A DNA stretch of 64,000 bases from the NCBI GenBank assembly GCA_041920215.1, contig JAYRSJ010000020.1, forward strand, positions 22,695-86,694, read 5' to 3'. The number at the start of each line of letters is the position of its first letter. The stretch's first letter is position 1. The notes beneath the pieces are model-generated. The model worked only from the letters and a program-made list of their open reading frames with translations, was not told the DNA's origin and searched no databases. This DNA is from JAYRSJ01 sp041920215 (GTDB lineage Bacteria; Pseudomonadota; Gammaproteobacteria; Burkholderiales; Burkholderiaceae_C). Made by a program: the position numbers and the translations under genes. This document shows positions 8,360-16,847 of the stretch, in pieces.

Positions 8360-8991
8360 GGTTGAACCTTCTCAGTGGCTGGGAGGGCCAGGGAGGCGAA
8401 CTGGTCTGAGGTGCGCACCAGGCCAGATTGCGGACCGGCGGCCTGTGGGGCCTGCGCGGCCAGCCGAGTGGCCGCTGGAGCTGGTGCTCGCCGATTGCGG
8501 TAGACCTTCCAGGCGAAGCCAGTACGTGCTTGCTGGCAGGCCGCACCGCGCAATGCGGTGCATGCGGCGTTCCAAGCACCGACCGCCTCCCAGGCATTGC
8601 CATGGCGCCGCAGCAGGTCCTGAACCAGCCAGGCGCCGACCTCGATGTTTGTGCAGGGGTCGTCCAGGTCGCGCCGCGATATCCCGTGCTGGGCCAGCTT
8701 GGGCAACCAACGGCTGTTGATCTGCATCAGCCCGATGTCGACGCTGCCGGTGGTCGCCTCGTGGCTGCTGTTGAGCGCCCTGGGGTTCAGTGAGCTTTCG
8801 GTCCTGGCTAGCGCGCGCAACAGCTCCGGATCGACCCCATAGGTCCGGCCATGCAGGTCGAAACAAGCATCGAACGCTGGACGTGGCGAGGCGCCTGCCA
8901 CCCCGAGCAGCGTGAAGCAGATCACGCTCATGGCCAACTTGGCGGCCCCGGCGGCGTTTTGCTGTTGCAGCTTGAAGGAGTTTGCGAACAC
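8356..8991 (-). CDS. VirB1-like lytic transglycosylase
   Basis: This enzyme would cleave peptidoglycan to open a passage for the T4SS. The product (up to 211 residues) has an N-terminal hydrophobic export signal, then an SLT domain with the catalytic Glu in LARTESSLNP, the motif DIGLMQINSRW and a later segment AVGAWNAAC. The start is uncertain: GTG at 8991 or ATG at 8931, with no strong Shine-Dalgarno for either; both leave a signal sequence. It is the first gene of the minus-strand tra operon. Confidence 0.85.
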   Translation of the reverse strand: MFANSFKLQQQNAAGAAKLAMSVICFTLLGVAGASPRPAFDACFDLHGRTYGVDPELLRALARTESSLNPRALNSSHEATTGSVDIGLMQINSRWLPKLAQHGISRRDLDDPCTNIEVGAWLVQDLLRRHGNAWEAVGAWNAACTALRGAACQQARTGFAWKVYRNRRAPAPAATRLAAQAPQAAGPQSGLVRTSDQFASLALPATEKVQP

Positions 8992-9023
8992 AGTCCGTTA
9001 CCTGATTCCGGCTTCCAAAAAGG

Positions 9024-9044
9024 GCCCCGGGATAACCCCGGGGC
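9024..9044 (-). terminator. Rho-independent terminator or attenuator
   Basis: A perfect 8-bp stem (GCCCCGGG at 9024-9031, CCCGGGGC at 9037-9044) with a 5-base loop is followed on the minus strand by CCTTTTT. It lies about 35 bases upstream of the first tra-operon gene, in the direction of its transcription, so it could attenuate the operon or block read-through from upstream. Confidence 0.6.
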
Positions 9045-9121
9045 GAAGTCGCTTGGCAGGCCAACGGAGCGTTTGCTGGCCTGTGAATCAGTCTGTTCGG
9101 CGCACCTCGGAAAAAAAACCC

Positions 9122-9151
9122 AAAACCGTGAAGCTCGTAGATCACGGTTTT
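9122..9151. promoter_or_regulatory. 10-bp perfect inverted repeat
   Basis: AAAACCGTGA at 9122-9131 is mirrored by TCACGGTTTT at 9142-9151 around a 10-base spacer. It could be a repressor operator or part of oriT. A diverged copy of the same stretch occurs near 9552. Confidence 0.5.
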
Positions 9152-9174
9152 CTGTAGACGGCACGATTTGGAAT

Positions 9175-9196
9175 TGGCAAACTGGAATGTTTGCCA
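9175..9196. promoter_or_regulatory. 8-bp perfect inverted repeat
   Basis: TGGCAAAC (9175-9182) and GTTTGCCA (9189-9196) flank a 6-base spacer. Related TGGCAAA words recur at about 9330 and 9541. An operator or relaxosome-protein site is plausible. Confidence 0.45.
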
Positions 9197-9714
9197 GCAA
9201 CCAGGCGCCAGGCATGACGCGCTGACGACCAGTCAAATCAAAGACTTAGCGTCGCCTGTCGGCGCAGCGTGTGCCGCATGCCGAGCAATACCGCCGCCGA
9301 ACATGAGTGTTTGCGGGTATGTCCTGATGTGGCAAAAGGCCCAAAACCAACTGCAGCACAAGGGTAAAGGCCCGACCCAAAGGGCCGGGGCCCTCCTGCG
9401 CTAAGTCGCTTGTCGGGCCCCGAAAGGCCTTAATGGGCAATGGCGCAGCAGCCATAAAGGTAAGGGGCGACAAGGGTTTATCAGTGCACCGCAATCAAGT
9501 TTGCGGCGCACTGCATAGGGCTAGCACATCCTCCCGCACTTGGCAAAAAGAACTGTGAAGTTCGTGCTGCAGGGTTTTCAGGTGACCCGGGAAAGGGCGC
9601 TACCTAGCCTGCGCGGGCGTGTTCCTCCGCCGCCTCAGCCATGCATCGGGCTTCTGGTCTCCGTCCTGCTGGCGCAGCGCGAGGGTGTTCCACCCCCTGC
9701 CCCTGCCGCTGCTC

Positions 9715-10194
9715 ATGATCCCTGCCCCAGGCGCCGCCACGCCCCCGTCAGCCGACCCTGCAGAGCCACCTGACCTGGTGCAGCTGCTCGCCGAGCGCGG
9801 GCTGGGGCATTGGCATGCCCCGCTGGTCGAGCTGTGCCAGCGCCACCAGGGATGGCTTGCCGATTACGAGCAGGACGCCGAGATGGAACCCGACTACCGA
9901 CCGCTCGGCGAGGTCCTGATGGCGGTGGGCGCCCTGCCCTGCTCACCAGCTGGTGACGATCAGGGCCTGGCCAGGGCCATCGGTCGCGCTGACTTCATGG
10001 CGCGCGCCGCGCTCGATCGCTACCTGGGCGAGATCCATTGGGATCCGCTGCACGAGCCCTACCGCACGTTCGCCGGCCGCTGGCCCAGCCCGCACCCTTA
10101 TTGGTCATCAACCCCGGATCAGGTCGAGCTGCGCCTGATGCAGTGGGCTCAGGGGTTCGCGCCCTCAAGCAGCCCTGGTGCTCAGACTTTCTGA
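9715..10194 (+). CDS. Unknown protein upstream of the relaxase operon
   Basis: This is an unrecognised acidic protein of about 159 residues, probably cytoplasmic, rich in Trp, Pro and Asp/Glu (for example LGEIHWDPLHEPYRTFAGRW). No membrane segment is visible in the part from 9715. The start is uncertain: the frame is open from 9619, GTG at 9685 and ATG at 9715 are candidates, and none has a strong ribosome-binding site. The next gene starts 38 bases after its stop, so it may head the relaxase transcript. Confidence 0.5.
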   Translation: MIPAPGAATPPSADPAEPPDLVQLLAERGLGHWHAPLVELCQRHQGWLADYEQDAEMEPDYRPLGEVLMAVGALPCSPAGDDQGLARAIGRADFMARAALDRYLGEIHWDPLHEPYRTFAGRWPSPHPYWSSTPDQVELRLMQWAQGFAPSSSPGAQTF

Positions 10195-10232
10195 CACCGG
10201 CTTCTCCCAACGACACAAACAGGAATCAGGAC

Positions 10233-10757
10233 ATGTTGATCAAAAAGCCAGCGGACATCGATCTTCAGAGTGAGCCCCCTTCAGGCGCAGATCTGCATGT
10301 TGCGGCCAAGGCGCTGCGGCACCGTGGCATCTTGGCCGCGATTGCAGGTGCCGCCGGCTTCGCGCTCTTCCTTGGGGTCTTGGGATGGGCCGTCGGATCG
10401 ATGCTTGACCCATTGCAACCAAACCATCCCATTTATGCCGCGGCAGCCCTCGGGTGCTTTGGCTTCCTGGTTTTCTTAGGGTTTTCTCTCAACGATCTTG
10501 GTCCGCCGATCACCAGCGGCCCGGTGCCGAGCAGCATGGTGGACGAGGCGCTTCGCCTTTGCTCTCAAGCCAGTGTTTGCGACGACTACCGCCGCAGGGT
10601 CATCGCAACGGGCCGCGAGTTGACCGAGTTCGAGCTCGAGGCAATGCGAGTTTGGAGCAGGCGCGAGCCCCTGCTGAGGGCTGAAGCGAAGCTGGCCGCG
10701 GGCAAGCGCCAGCTCGCGAGTGACAAGCCGCTGGCGCAAGCCGACAGCGCCTCATAA
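10233..10757 (+). CDS. Two-helix membrane protein
   Basis: This 174-residue protein of unknown family has two clear membrane helices (about residues 33-58 and 70-92) and a charged cytoplasmic C-terminal domain of about 75 residues. The ATG at 10233 is preceded by AATCAGGAC, a modest ribosome-binding site. It lies 78 bases before the relaxase gene. An accessory role at the relaxosome-channel interface is a guess from position only. Confidence 0.6.
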   Translation: MLIKKPADIDLQSEPPSGADLHVAAKALRHRGILAAIAGAAGFALFLGVLGWAVGSMLDPLQPNHPIYAAAALGCFGFLVFLGFSLNDLGPPITSGPVPSSMVDEALRLCSQASVCDDYRRRVIATGRELTEFELEAMRVWSRREPLLRAEAKLAAGKRQLASDKPLAQADSAS

Positions 10758-10835
10758 CGGTTCGGCATCTCGCGGCCCGAAGGGCGGCGACGTGAACCAC
10801 TGTCCCTGTGGCAATCATCCCTAGAGAAGCCCACC

Positions 10836-13259
10836 ATGGCCATGCCCCCGCCCTCCCCTCTCTGGGACTGGGCCATGTACCTCGCCGTCTTTCTGTGCGG
10901 CATGGTCATGGTCAAGCGCTTCGAAGAATGGCGCGCCAAGCGCGTGCCGCGCGGCCGCAGCCGCTCTTCCAGCGCCGGCAGTACCTACGGCGGCCCACTC
11001 AAGCGACCGCCGACCCAAATGCCGGTCCAAGGCTTTGCAGAACTGGTCGAGGCAACTGGAACGCAGAGCCTGGTTCGGTCCGTCGAAAGGCGCACCCGCC
11101 TCACGCCCGGCAACTGGCAGCGTGATTGCCAGCCGGCGCTGGAGGCCTACGCCGAGTTCGTGCAGATGCTGCCAGCTTCAGAGTGCCATCACCACGCCCA
11201 GCCTGGTGGGCTCCTGATCCACACCCTGGAAGTCGTGGATGCAGCATTGACCTTCCGCGGCGGCATGGAGATCCCCGTCGGCGCCGGCACCGAAGAGCGC
11301 AAACGCGACGAGCATCGCTGGACTGTGGCCATCCTGCTGGGGGCCCTGCTGCATGACGCCGGCAAGCCGGCGACCGATGTGCGGGTCACGCTGTTCCAGG
11401 AGGATCCCAGGGCAGGAAAGCTGTGGCAGCCGCTGGCCGGCTCCATGAAAGCCTTCAGCGCCCACTGGTATAGCGTTGGCTTTGCCGATCCATCGGAGCG
11501 GGACTACGAGGCCCATGCCAAGGTCGGCGCGATGCTGCTCCAGTCGCTGGTCCCCCAGCGAACCCTGCGCTGGCTCAGCGAGTCTCCCGAGGTCCTCAAC
11601 GAGCTGCTGGCCTATCTCTCTGGCGAGTCGCCCGACGGCGTGATTGCTGACATCGTGAAGCGGGCAGACAGCGACTCCGTGCGCCGCAACCTCCTTCACG
11701 GGCCGCGCACGCGCTTCGCAAGCGCGCGCGCGGTGCCGTTGATTGAGCGCCTGATGGCCGCCCTCCGCCGCATGCTGCAGGAGGGCGCGCAGCTCCCACT
11801 CAATCGCCCCGGCGCGGCGGGCTGGGTGCATGACGGCTGTGCTTGGTTTGTCTGCGCGCGCCTGGCCGACGAGGTGCGCTCCTACTTGGAGGCCAACGAG
11901 AGCGGGCAAGGCATCCCCGGCAAGGACAAGAACGATCGCCTGTTCGACACCTGGCAGGAGCACGGCGCCGTCCGCAGCGGGCCCGACGGCGGCGCTGTCT
12001 GGCGCGTGCGGGTGCGGTGCGATGCTTGGGCCCCTCCCGACGCGCTGACCGTGCTGTGCTTCCCGCTGGACAAGCTCTATCCGGACCCTGCGCAGTACCC
12101 GCCGAACGTCGCCGGCGAAGTCGTTCCTGTTGGCGCAGCATCGACACCAGCGGCGTCCGCGCCTGGCCCAGTGGCCAAGCCCGTGGTGCAGCCCTCCCAG
12201 CGCATCGAGCCCCAGTTGGTGCTGCCGCCTATCGAGCCACCGCCGACACAAGGCGCCGCTGCGGGTTCGGCTACGGCGGCAGCCAGTGCCCCGAAAGCAG
12301 GCCCACCGCCGACGGCTGCGGCCCAGCATGCCGGCGCTGCAGCGCCGCAAGTACTGACGGGCAGATCTGCACCGGCAGTGCCGAAGCCTGAACCGACTGC
12401 GTCTGCTGCTGCGAGCCCTGGGCCAGCAGCGCCTGCCGTCGCTGAATCGCCTGCGCCAGTGGTGGGCCCTGCGCCGCAGTACCTGAGCGGTCGCCCGTCG
12501 CCCTTCAGCACGCTGATTGAGCAGGATCCGGACGACATGCCTGCGGTGATCGACTTCTCCTCGGGTGAGCGAGGCAAGTTCATGGCGCCACCCGACGCAG
12601 GCCAGCCGGGTGATCCGCAGCAAGATGGCATCCTTGCTGCACACGAAGCGGCCGACCTGGGCGAGCATCGCGCATCAGCTCAGCAGACACCGGTTCTGAC
12701 CCTGACGGCCCCCCTACGCCCTCGCGAGCGCACAGCGGGCCACCCCAAGCCTCCCAAGATGCCCAGCCCGGCTGCCCAGGCCTTCCTGGGCTGGGTGGCC
12801 CAAGCTGTCGGCACTGGCGAGCTGCGCTACAACGAAGACCAGGCCATGGTGCACTTCGTTGCCGAAGGCGCGCTGCTGCTGAGTCCAGAGATCTTTCGTC
12901 GGTTCTTCGAGGTGCACCGCAGTGTGGCGGATGGCCCGATCGCAGAGCTGCGCACTTCCCACGGTGACAGCGCCTACAAGCGGCTGCAGAACGAGCTGGC
13001 GCGCAGCGGGTTCACCCTGCGGAACGGCGACGAGAACCTGCACTACTTCGCGGCTGTCAAGGCCGACGGCAGCCTGAGCCGACCTGCCAGCTTCTACCTG
13101 CTGCGACAGCCGGAGCTGCTGTGGAATCCGGTCCCTCGGCCCAATGAGCGCCTCAAGCGCACCGCACGACCGGCGGCCGGCCCGAAGAAGCTCACTCTGC
13201 CTGCCACTGCGGGCGCCGCGACTACCCGCGGGCGCTCTACCGAATCGGAGCCTGCATGA
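10836..13259 (+). CDS. traI: MobH-family conjugative relaxase (TraI)
   Basis: This is the probable relaxase that nicks oriT. The 807-residue protein has a short N-terminal hydrophobic segment (about 14-26), then the TraI_2-type domain with the MobH signature HHH at residues 118-120, followed by PGGLLIHTLEVV (His129) and an HD pair at 173-174 (LLHDAGKP). A Pro/Ala-rich linker (about 425-560) leads to a C-terminal TraI_2_C-like domain of about 120 residues. MobH relaxases are typical of SXT/R391 and many ICEs. Its stop overlaps the traD start (ATGA), so the two are coupled. The candidate substrate lies in the repeat-rich region upstream. Confidence 0.88.
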   Translation: MAMPPPSPLWDWAMYLAVFLCGMVMVKRFEEWRAKRVPRGRSRSSSAGSTYGGPLKRPPTQMPVQGFAELVEATGTQSLVRSVERRTRLTPGNWQRDCQPALEAYAEFVQMLPASECHHHAQPGGLLIHTLEVVDAALTFRGGMEIPVGAGTEERKRDEHRWTVAILLGALLHDAGKPATDVRVTLFQEDPRAGKLWQPLAGSMKAFSAHWYSVGFADPSERDYEAHAKVGAMLLQSLVPQRTLRWLSESPEVLNELLAYLSGESPDGVIADIVKRADSDSVRRNLLHGPRTRFASARAVPLIERLMAALRRMLQEGAQLPLNRPGAAGWVHDGCAWFVCARLADEVRSYLEANESGQGIPGKDKNDRLFDTWQEHGAVRSGPDGGAVWRVRVRCDAWAPPDALTVLCFPLDKLYPDPAQYPPNVAGEVVPVGAASTPAASAPGPVAKPVVQPSQRIEPQLVLPPIEPPPTQGAAAGSATAAASAPKAGPPPTAAAQHAGAAAPQVLTGRSAPAVPKPEPTASAAASPGPAAPAVAESPAPVVGPAPQYLSGRPSPFSTLIEQDPDDMPAVIDFSSGERGKFMAPPDAGQPGDPQQDGILAAHEAADLGEHRASAQQTPVLTLTAPLRPRERTAGHPKPPKMPSPAAQAFLGWVAQAVGTGELRYNEDQAMVHFVAEGALLLSPEIFRRFFEVHRSVADGPIAELRTSHGDSAYKRLQNELARSGFTLRNGDENLHYFAAVKADGSLSRPASFYLLRQPELLWNPVPRPNERLKRTARPAAGPKKLTLPATAGAATTRGRSTESEPA

Positions 13260-15322
13260 GCGGCCCTATCGAGAACGTCTACCGCCCTCCATTCGAGCTG
13301 GCCACCGTCGCTGCCGCCATCGTGGCGGCCGGGACGGTACTGGCCCATTCGGAGTGGTTTCTGCTCACGCCATTGCAGGCCCTGGCATCCACCGCAGGAT
13401 TGATGGGCTTCGCGGCCTGGCGCTTGCACCAGGCGCAGCGCATCCGCCGCTACCGCCGTGCCGTGCGCCGGCTGGAGCCCTATGCACTGCGGCCGACCGA
13501 ACTGCCCTGGTCCCCCACCGCCGTGTTCTTGGGGCGTGGCTTCGAGTGGACCGCGCGCCATACCCAGCGCATGGTCCTGTTGTCCCAGCCTGAGAACGAA
13601 CATCTGCGCAAGCCCGGTCGCGCCTATCGCTGGGCCCGACGCATCGAGCGGGACCGCTCCGCTCCAGAGTGGCTTCGAAGGCTGGTGGCGCGCGACACCT
13701 GGTGGAACCCAGTCAGCCCGCTGCCGCCAGTGGGCGGCCGTCCAGAGCTGCATGGGGTCGAGATCGACGAGGAGGAGATCTGGACCTCATTGGCCGAGCT
13801 GAACAACCACATGATGGTCTACGGCACGACTCGGGTCGGCAAGACGCGCCTTGCCCAGATCCTGATCGAGCAGGATGTGGCGCGTGGCGACGTCGTGATC
13901 GTGTTTGATCCGAAGGGCGACGTCGAGCTGCTGCTGGGGATGTACTCGGCCGCCGTGCGAGCCGGCCGCGTGGATGAGTTCCAAATCTTCCATTTGGGCT
14001 TCCCGGAAATCAGCTCGCGCTACAACCCGATCGGCAACTTTGAGCAGATCACGGAGGTTGCCGGCCGCGCCACCGGGCCGCTGCCAGAGGAGGGGCAAAG
14101 TGCGGCCTTCAAGGCCTTCGCCTGGCGCTATGTGAACGTGATCGCCCGCGCCATGGCGGCCATCGGTGAGCGGCCTGACTTCAAGAAGATCTACGAGTAC
14201 GGCGTCTCGATTGACAAGCTGGCTGGCCGCTACTTGCGCTTGTGGCTGGACCGCAAGGTGCCGAACTGGGAGAAGGACTTCGATCCAACTCCAGGCCGGG
14301 AGCACAAGGAGTTGGTGACCAAGGCCGAGAAGAACGGTCGCGACATCGAGGTTTTGCTGCTGATGCAGCACTTCAAGGCCAAGGGCTACCAGGACCCAGT
14401 CGCCGACGCCTTGGCCAGCGTGCTGGCCAACGATCGAACCTACTTCGAGAAGCTGGTCAACAGCCTCTACCCCCTGCTGGAGAAGCTCACTACCGGGCCG
14501 CTTGGGGAGCTGATTTCCCCGGACTATTTCAATACGGAGGACCCTCGCCCAGTGCTGGACTGGCTGAGCGTCATCAACCGGGGTGGCATCGTCTATTGCG
14601 GCTTCGACTCGCTCACGATCCGCGATGCGGCCGAGGCCGTCAGCGCCAGCATGCTGGCTGACCTGGTGAGCACCTTCGGTCGCATCTACAAGCACGGGGC
14701 CACCTATGGCATGTCGAGCCAGGAGCGTCAGCGCCGGGTGCGATTCCACGGCGATGAGCTGAACGAGCTGATCGGCCCGGAGTTCCTGCAGGGCGCCAAC
14801 AAGGGCGGCGGCGCCGGCCTGAACATCACCGGCTACAGCCAGACAGCGCAGGACATCGAAACCAAGGTCGGCTCGCCGGCGAAGGCCGAGCAGCTCAGCG
14901 GCAACCTGAACAGCTTGGTGATGCTGCGGGTGGTCAACATCGACACAGCACGCAAGCTGACCGATCGGCTGGAGGAGGTGCGGGTGCTGACCCGTTTGAT
15001 GGCCAGTGCAGCGTCGGACACCAATGACCCTGGAGACTTCGCCGAGTTCGCCTCCAAGAACGAGGACCGCATCTCGCCTGAGAAGGTGCCGATGCTGGAC
15101 CCCAGCTGGCTCATGAAGCTGCCGAAGGGCCAGGCCTACTGCTTGCTGGAAGGCGGGCAGTTGCGCAAGGTCCGCATTCCCTTGCCCTTGCCCCATGAGG
15201 ACGCAGCGATTCCGTCCACCTGGTCGGCCATGCTGGGTCACATGCGGGCCAGCTATGCAGACTACGTGTCTCGGGTACCCGACGACGCTTTGACCGTGGA
15301 GGGCACCGGCGGTGGCTTCTAA
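13256..15322 (+). CDS. traD: TraD, type IV coupling protein (SXT/TOL subfamily)
   Basis: TraD is the inner-membrane ATPase that delivers relaxase-bound DNA to the T4SS channel. The 688-residue product has two N-terminal membrane helices (about 13-30 and 36-54), a Walker A motif GTTRVGKT at 190-197 and a Walker B-type segment VIVFDPKGD at 214-222. A conserved later region contains RVRFHGDELNELIGPEF. It is coupled to traI upstream and overlaps the DUF4400 gene downstream by 11 bases. Confidence 0.93.
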   Translation: MSGPIENVYRPPFELATVAAAIVAAGTVLAHSEWFLLTPLQALASTAGLMGFAAWRLHQAQRIRRYRRAVRRLEPYALRPTELPWSPTAVFLGRGFEWTARHTQRMVLLSQPENEHLRKPGRAYRWARRIERDRSAPEWLRRLVARDTWWNPVSPLPPVGGRPELHGVEIDEEEIWTSLAELNNHMMVYGTTRVGKTRLAQILIEQDVARGDVVIVFDPKGDVELLLGMYSAAVRAGRVDEFQIFHLGFPEISSRYNPIGNFEQITEVAGRATGPLPEEGQSAAFKAFAWRYVNVIARAMAAIGERPDFKKIYEYGVSIDKLAGRYLRLWLDRKVPNWEKDFDPTPGREHKELVTKAEKNGRDIEVLLLMQHFKAKGYQDPVADALASVLANDRTYFEKLVNSLYPLLEKLTTGPLGELISPDYFNTEDPRPVLDWLSVINRGGIVYCGFDSLTIRDAAEAVSASMLADLVSTFGRIYKHGATYGMSSQERQRRVRFHGDELNELIGPEFLQGANKGGGAGLNITGYSQTAQDIETKVGSPAKAEQLSGNLNSLVMLRVVNIDTARKLTDRLEEVRVLTRLMASAASDTNDPGDFAEFASKNEDRISPEKVPMLDPSWLMKLPKGQAYCLLEGGQLRKVRIPLPLPHEDAAIPSTWSAMLGHMRASYADYVSRVPDDALTVEGTGGGF

Positions 15323-16070
15323 GAACGCGACGATCGATGACCGCCCCCTCGTCAAGCAGTGGCTATGGCCCTTGCGCATCGCCTTCTGGGTGTTGGCCAT
15401 CGGCCTGGGCCTGTGGGTCTACACAATCTTGGCCAGCAGCTGGTGGGCGCGGGATGCAGCGCCGGAGGCACCGGTTCAACACCAGCTGCAGGTGCTGGAG
15501 GGCGACCTCGACACCTTGGCCCGGGTGACCCCTCAGCTGTTCTCGCCCAGCACCCTGGCGCGCTGGATCGGTGACACGCTGTATGAAGGCCTGGTGAAGG
15601 GCTTCGTCGGGGCCGCGCGTGCGCTGATGAACCCGCCAACGGCCAAGAGCCGTAGCCACTTCAGCGAAACATCGGCGGTCCGGACGCAACGGGACCCGGG
15701 GGGTGAGTACGTCCACCGCGCCACTCGGGAGGCGGGCGCCGATTGGGATCACGTGGTGGTTGGCACCTACGTGTTCGCTACCCGCACCGCGTACTTCGCA
15801 GCGGCACTGCCACTGATCGCCCTGGCATTGGCGGTTGGCTTTGTGGACGGGCTGGTGGCTAGGGCCAAGCGCAAGGCGGCAGCCGGCCAGGAATCAGCAG
15901 GCCTTTACCACCGAGCCAAGCTCGGGCTGAGCTTCGCGCTGATCACGGGCTACCTGATCTGCCTGGGCCTGCCTGCCCTGCCCCAAACCCCCGGCAGCTT
16001 TGTCCTTCTGGCCCTCGTGATCGGTGGACTCGTGCGGCTGCAAGCGGCGACTTACAAGAAGTACCTTTGA
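15312..16070 (+). CDS. DUF4400-like conjugation membrane protein
   Basis: This 252-residue inner-membrane protein has hydrophobic segments at about 18-38, 155-180 and two near the C-terminus (about 208-228 and 230-245). It resembles the DUF4400 proteins found next to traD in SXT-like elements; they are linked to conjugation by position, with no defined biochemical function. The start is GTG at 15312, inside the end of traD (11-base overlap). It converges on the regulator gene, leaving two bases between the stop codons. Confidence 0.75.
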   Translation: MASKNATIDDRPLVKQWLWPLRIAFWVLAIGLGLWVYTILASSWWARDAAPEAPVQHQLQVLEGDLDTLARVTPQLFSPSTLARWIGDTLYEGLVKGFVGAARALMNPPTAKSRSHFSETSAVRTQRDPGGEYVHRATREAGADWDHVVVGTYVFATRTAYFAAALPLIALALAVGFVDGLVARAKRKAAAGQESAGLYHRAKLGLSFALITGYLICLGLPALPQTPGSFVLLALVIGGLVRLQAATYKKYL

Positions 16071-16072
16071 CC

Positions 16073-16837
16073 TTAGCCGACCGCCCTGTTCACGGAAAGC
16101 ACCTTGCCCACCACCGCGATACCGTTGCCGAACTTCCCATCGGCAAACAGCGGGAACTCCTCGCTCATGCCGATCTGGATCTTGGTGTTCGGCAATGACA
16201 CGCGGGCCAGTGCTTGCCCCGTCAAGGGTTGCACCCACCGAGTGACCATGTCCTCCCCGCCTGAGGCGAGCGGAATCCGAAGGATGTAGAGCCCCGCGCC
16301 CGTGATGCGCTCAATCTGCGGATCAACCAGCATCACCTCGCCTTGGTCAACCACGCCTGCCGCGTCTGCATTGGGCTGCTGGACCCATACGCACCAGGTA
16401 GGGTTGGCTGTGTACTTCGAGAAAACCCGATTGATGGCGCGCACGTTCGGCCGACCGAAAGCAGGCAGCACATGGGGCTCGTTCGAAAGGCTTGATGCCG
16501 CGGCCGGGGCCTCTTCAGCTGCCAACTCTGGGGGCGGCTCGACCGCAACCGGCACTCGCTGCGGAAAGAGTTCCTCTGCAGGAATTCCCCAGTGCGAAAC
16601 CACGAAGGACAGCGCCTCGACATCGGGTAGCCCAATGCCGAAGTGCATCCAGTTCTTCACGGTGCTGTAGCTGCGGCCGGTGACATCCTTCAGCTCATGA
16701 AAAACCTGGCGGGAGTCCAACGTCCCGTTGCGCGAGGCGTATCTCCAGATGACGTCAATGACGTGCTGCCTGTAGGCCTCGGACGACATACCAGACCCAC
16801 TGGTGTCGCGGCTCTGGGCAATGGTTTCAGCGTTCAT
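16073..16837 (-). CDS. HTH regulator with a degenerate S24-like C-terminal domain
   Basis: This is a predicted DNA-binding regulator of 254 residues from ATG 16837; a GTG at 16870 lies inside the end of the kinase gene and is less likely. The N-terminal part (to about residue 90) looks like an HTH domain (SYSTVKNWMHFGIGLPDVEAL). The C-terminal part resembles the LexA/CI peptidase S24 fold (GVVDQGEVMLVDP, then GLYILRIPL). At the places of the catalytic Ser and Lys it has Asp and Thr (VTRW in place of VKR), so RecA-stimulated self-cleavage is not expected. It could be the ICE maintenance regulator, as SetR is in SXT, but induced in a different way. Confidence 0.75.
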   Translation of the reverse strand: MNAETIAQSRDTSGSGMSSEAYRQHVIDVIWRYASRNGTLDSRQVFHELKDVTGRSYSTVKNWMHFGIGLPDVEALSFVVSHWGIPAEELFPQRVPVAVEPPPELAAEEAPAAASSLSNEPHVLPAFGRPNVRAINRVFSKYTANPTWCVWVQQPNADAAGVVDQGEVMLVDPQIERITGAGLYILRIPLASGGEDMVTRWVQPLTGQALARVSLPNTKIQIGMSEEFPLFADGKFGNGIAVVGKVLSVNRAVG

Positions 16838-16847
16838 GCTGTGCAGT

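Larger units (their letters stand above)
8992..9714. other. Non-coding divergent region, candidate oriT/promoter region
   Basis: About 700 bases without a convincing gene separate the leftward tra operon from the rightward relaxase operon. The region holds at least four inverted repeats (9024-9044, 9122-9151, 9175-9196, 9386-9422). It also has recurring short motifs: TTGGCAAA-like words near 9175, 9330 and 9541, AAGTCGCTTG at 9047 and 9403, and a degenerate repeat of about 30 bases at 9125 and 9552 that begins ACYGTGAAGYTCG. Such repeat-rich DNA next to a relaxase gene is where oriT is often found. No nic site can be assigned by eye. Confidence 0.5.

Noticed and set aside
11178..15400. Long minus-strand frames (496 and 537 codons) opposite traI and traD.
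   Set aside because: They are antisense to well-recognised relaxase and coupling protein genes and show no protein-like motifs.
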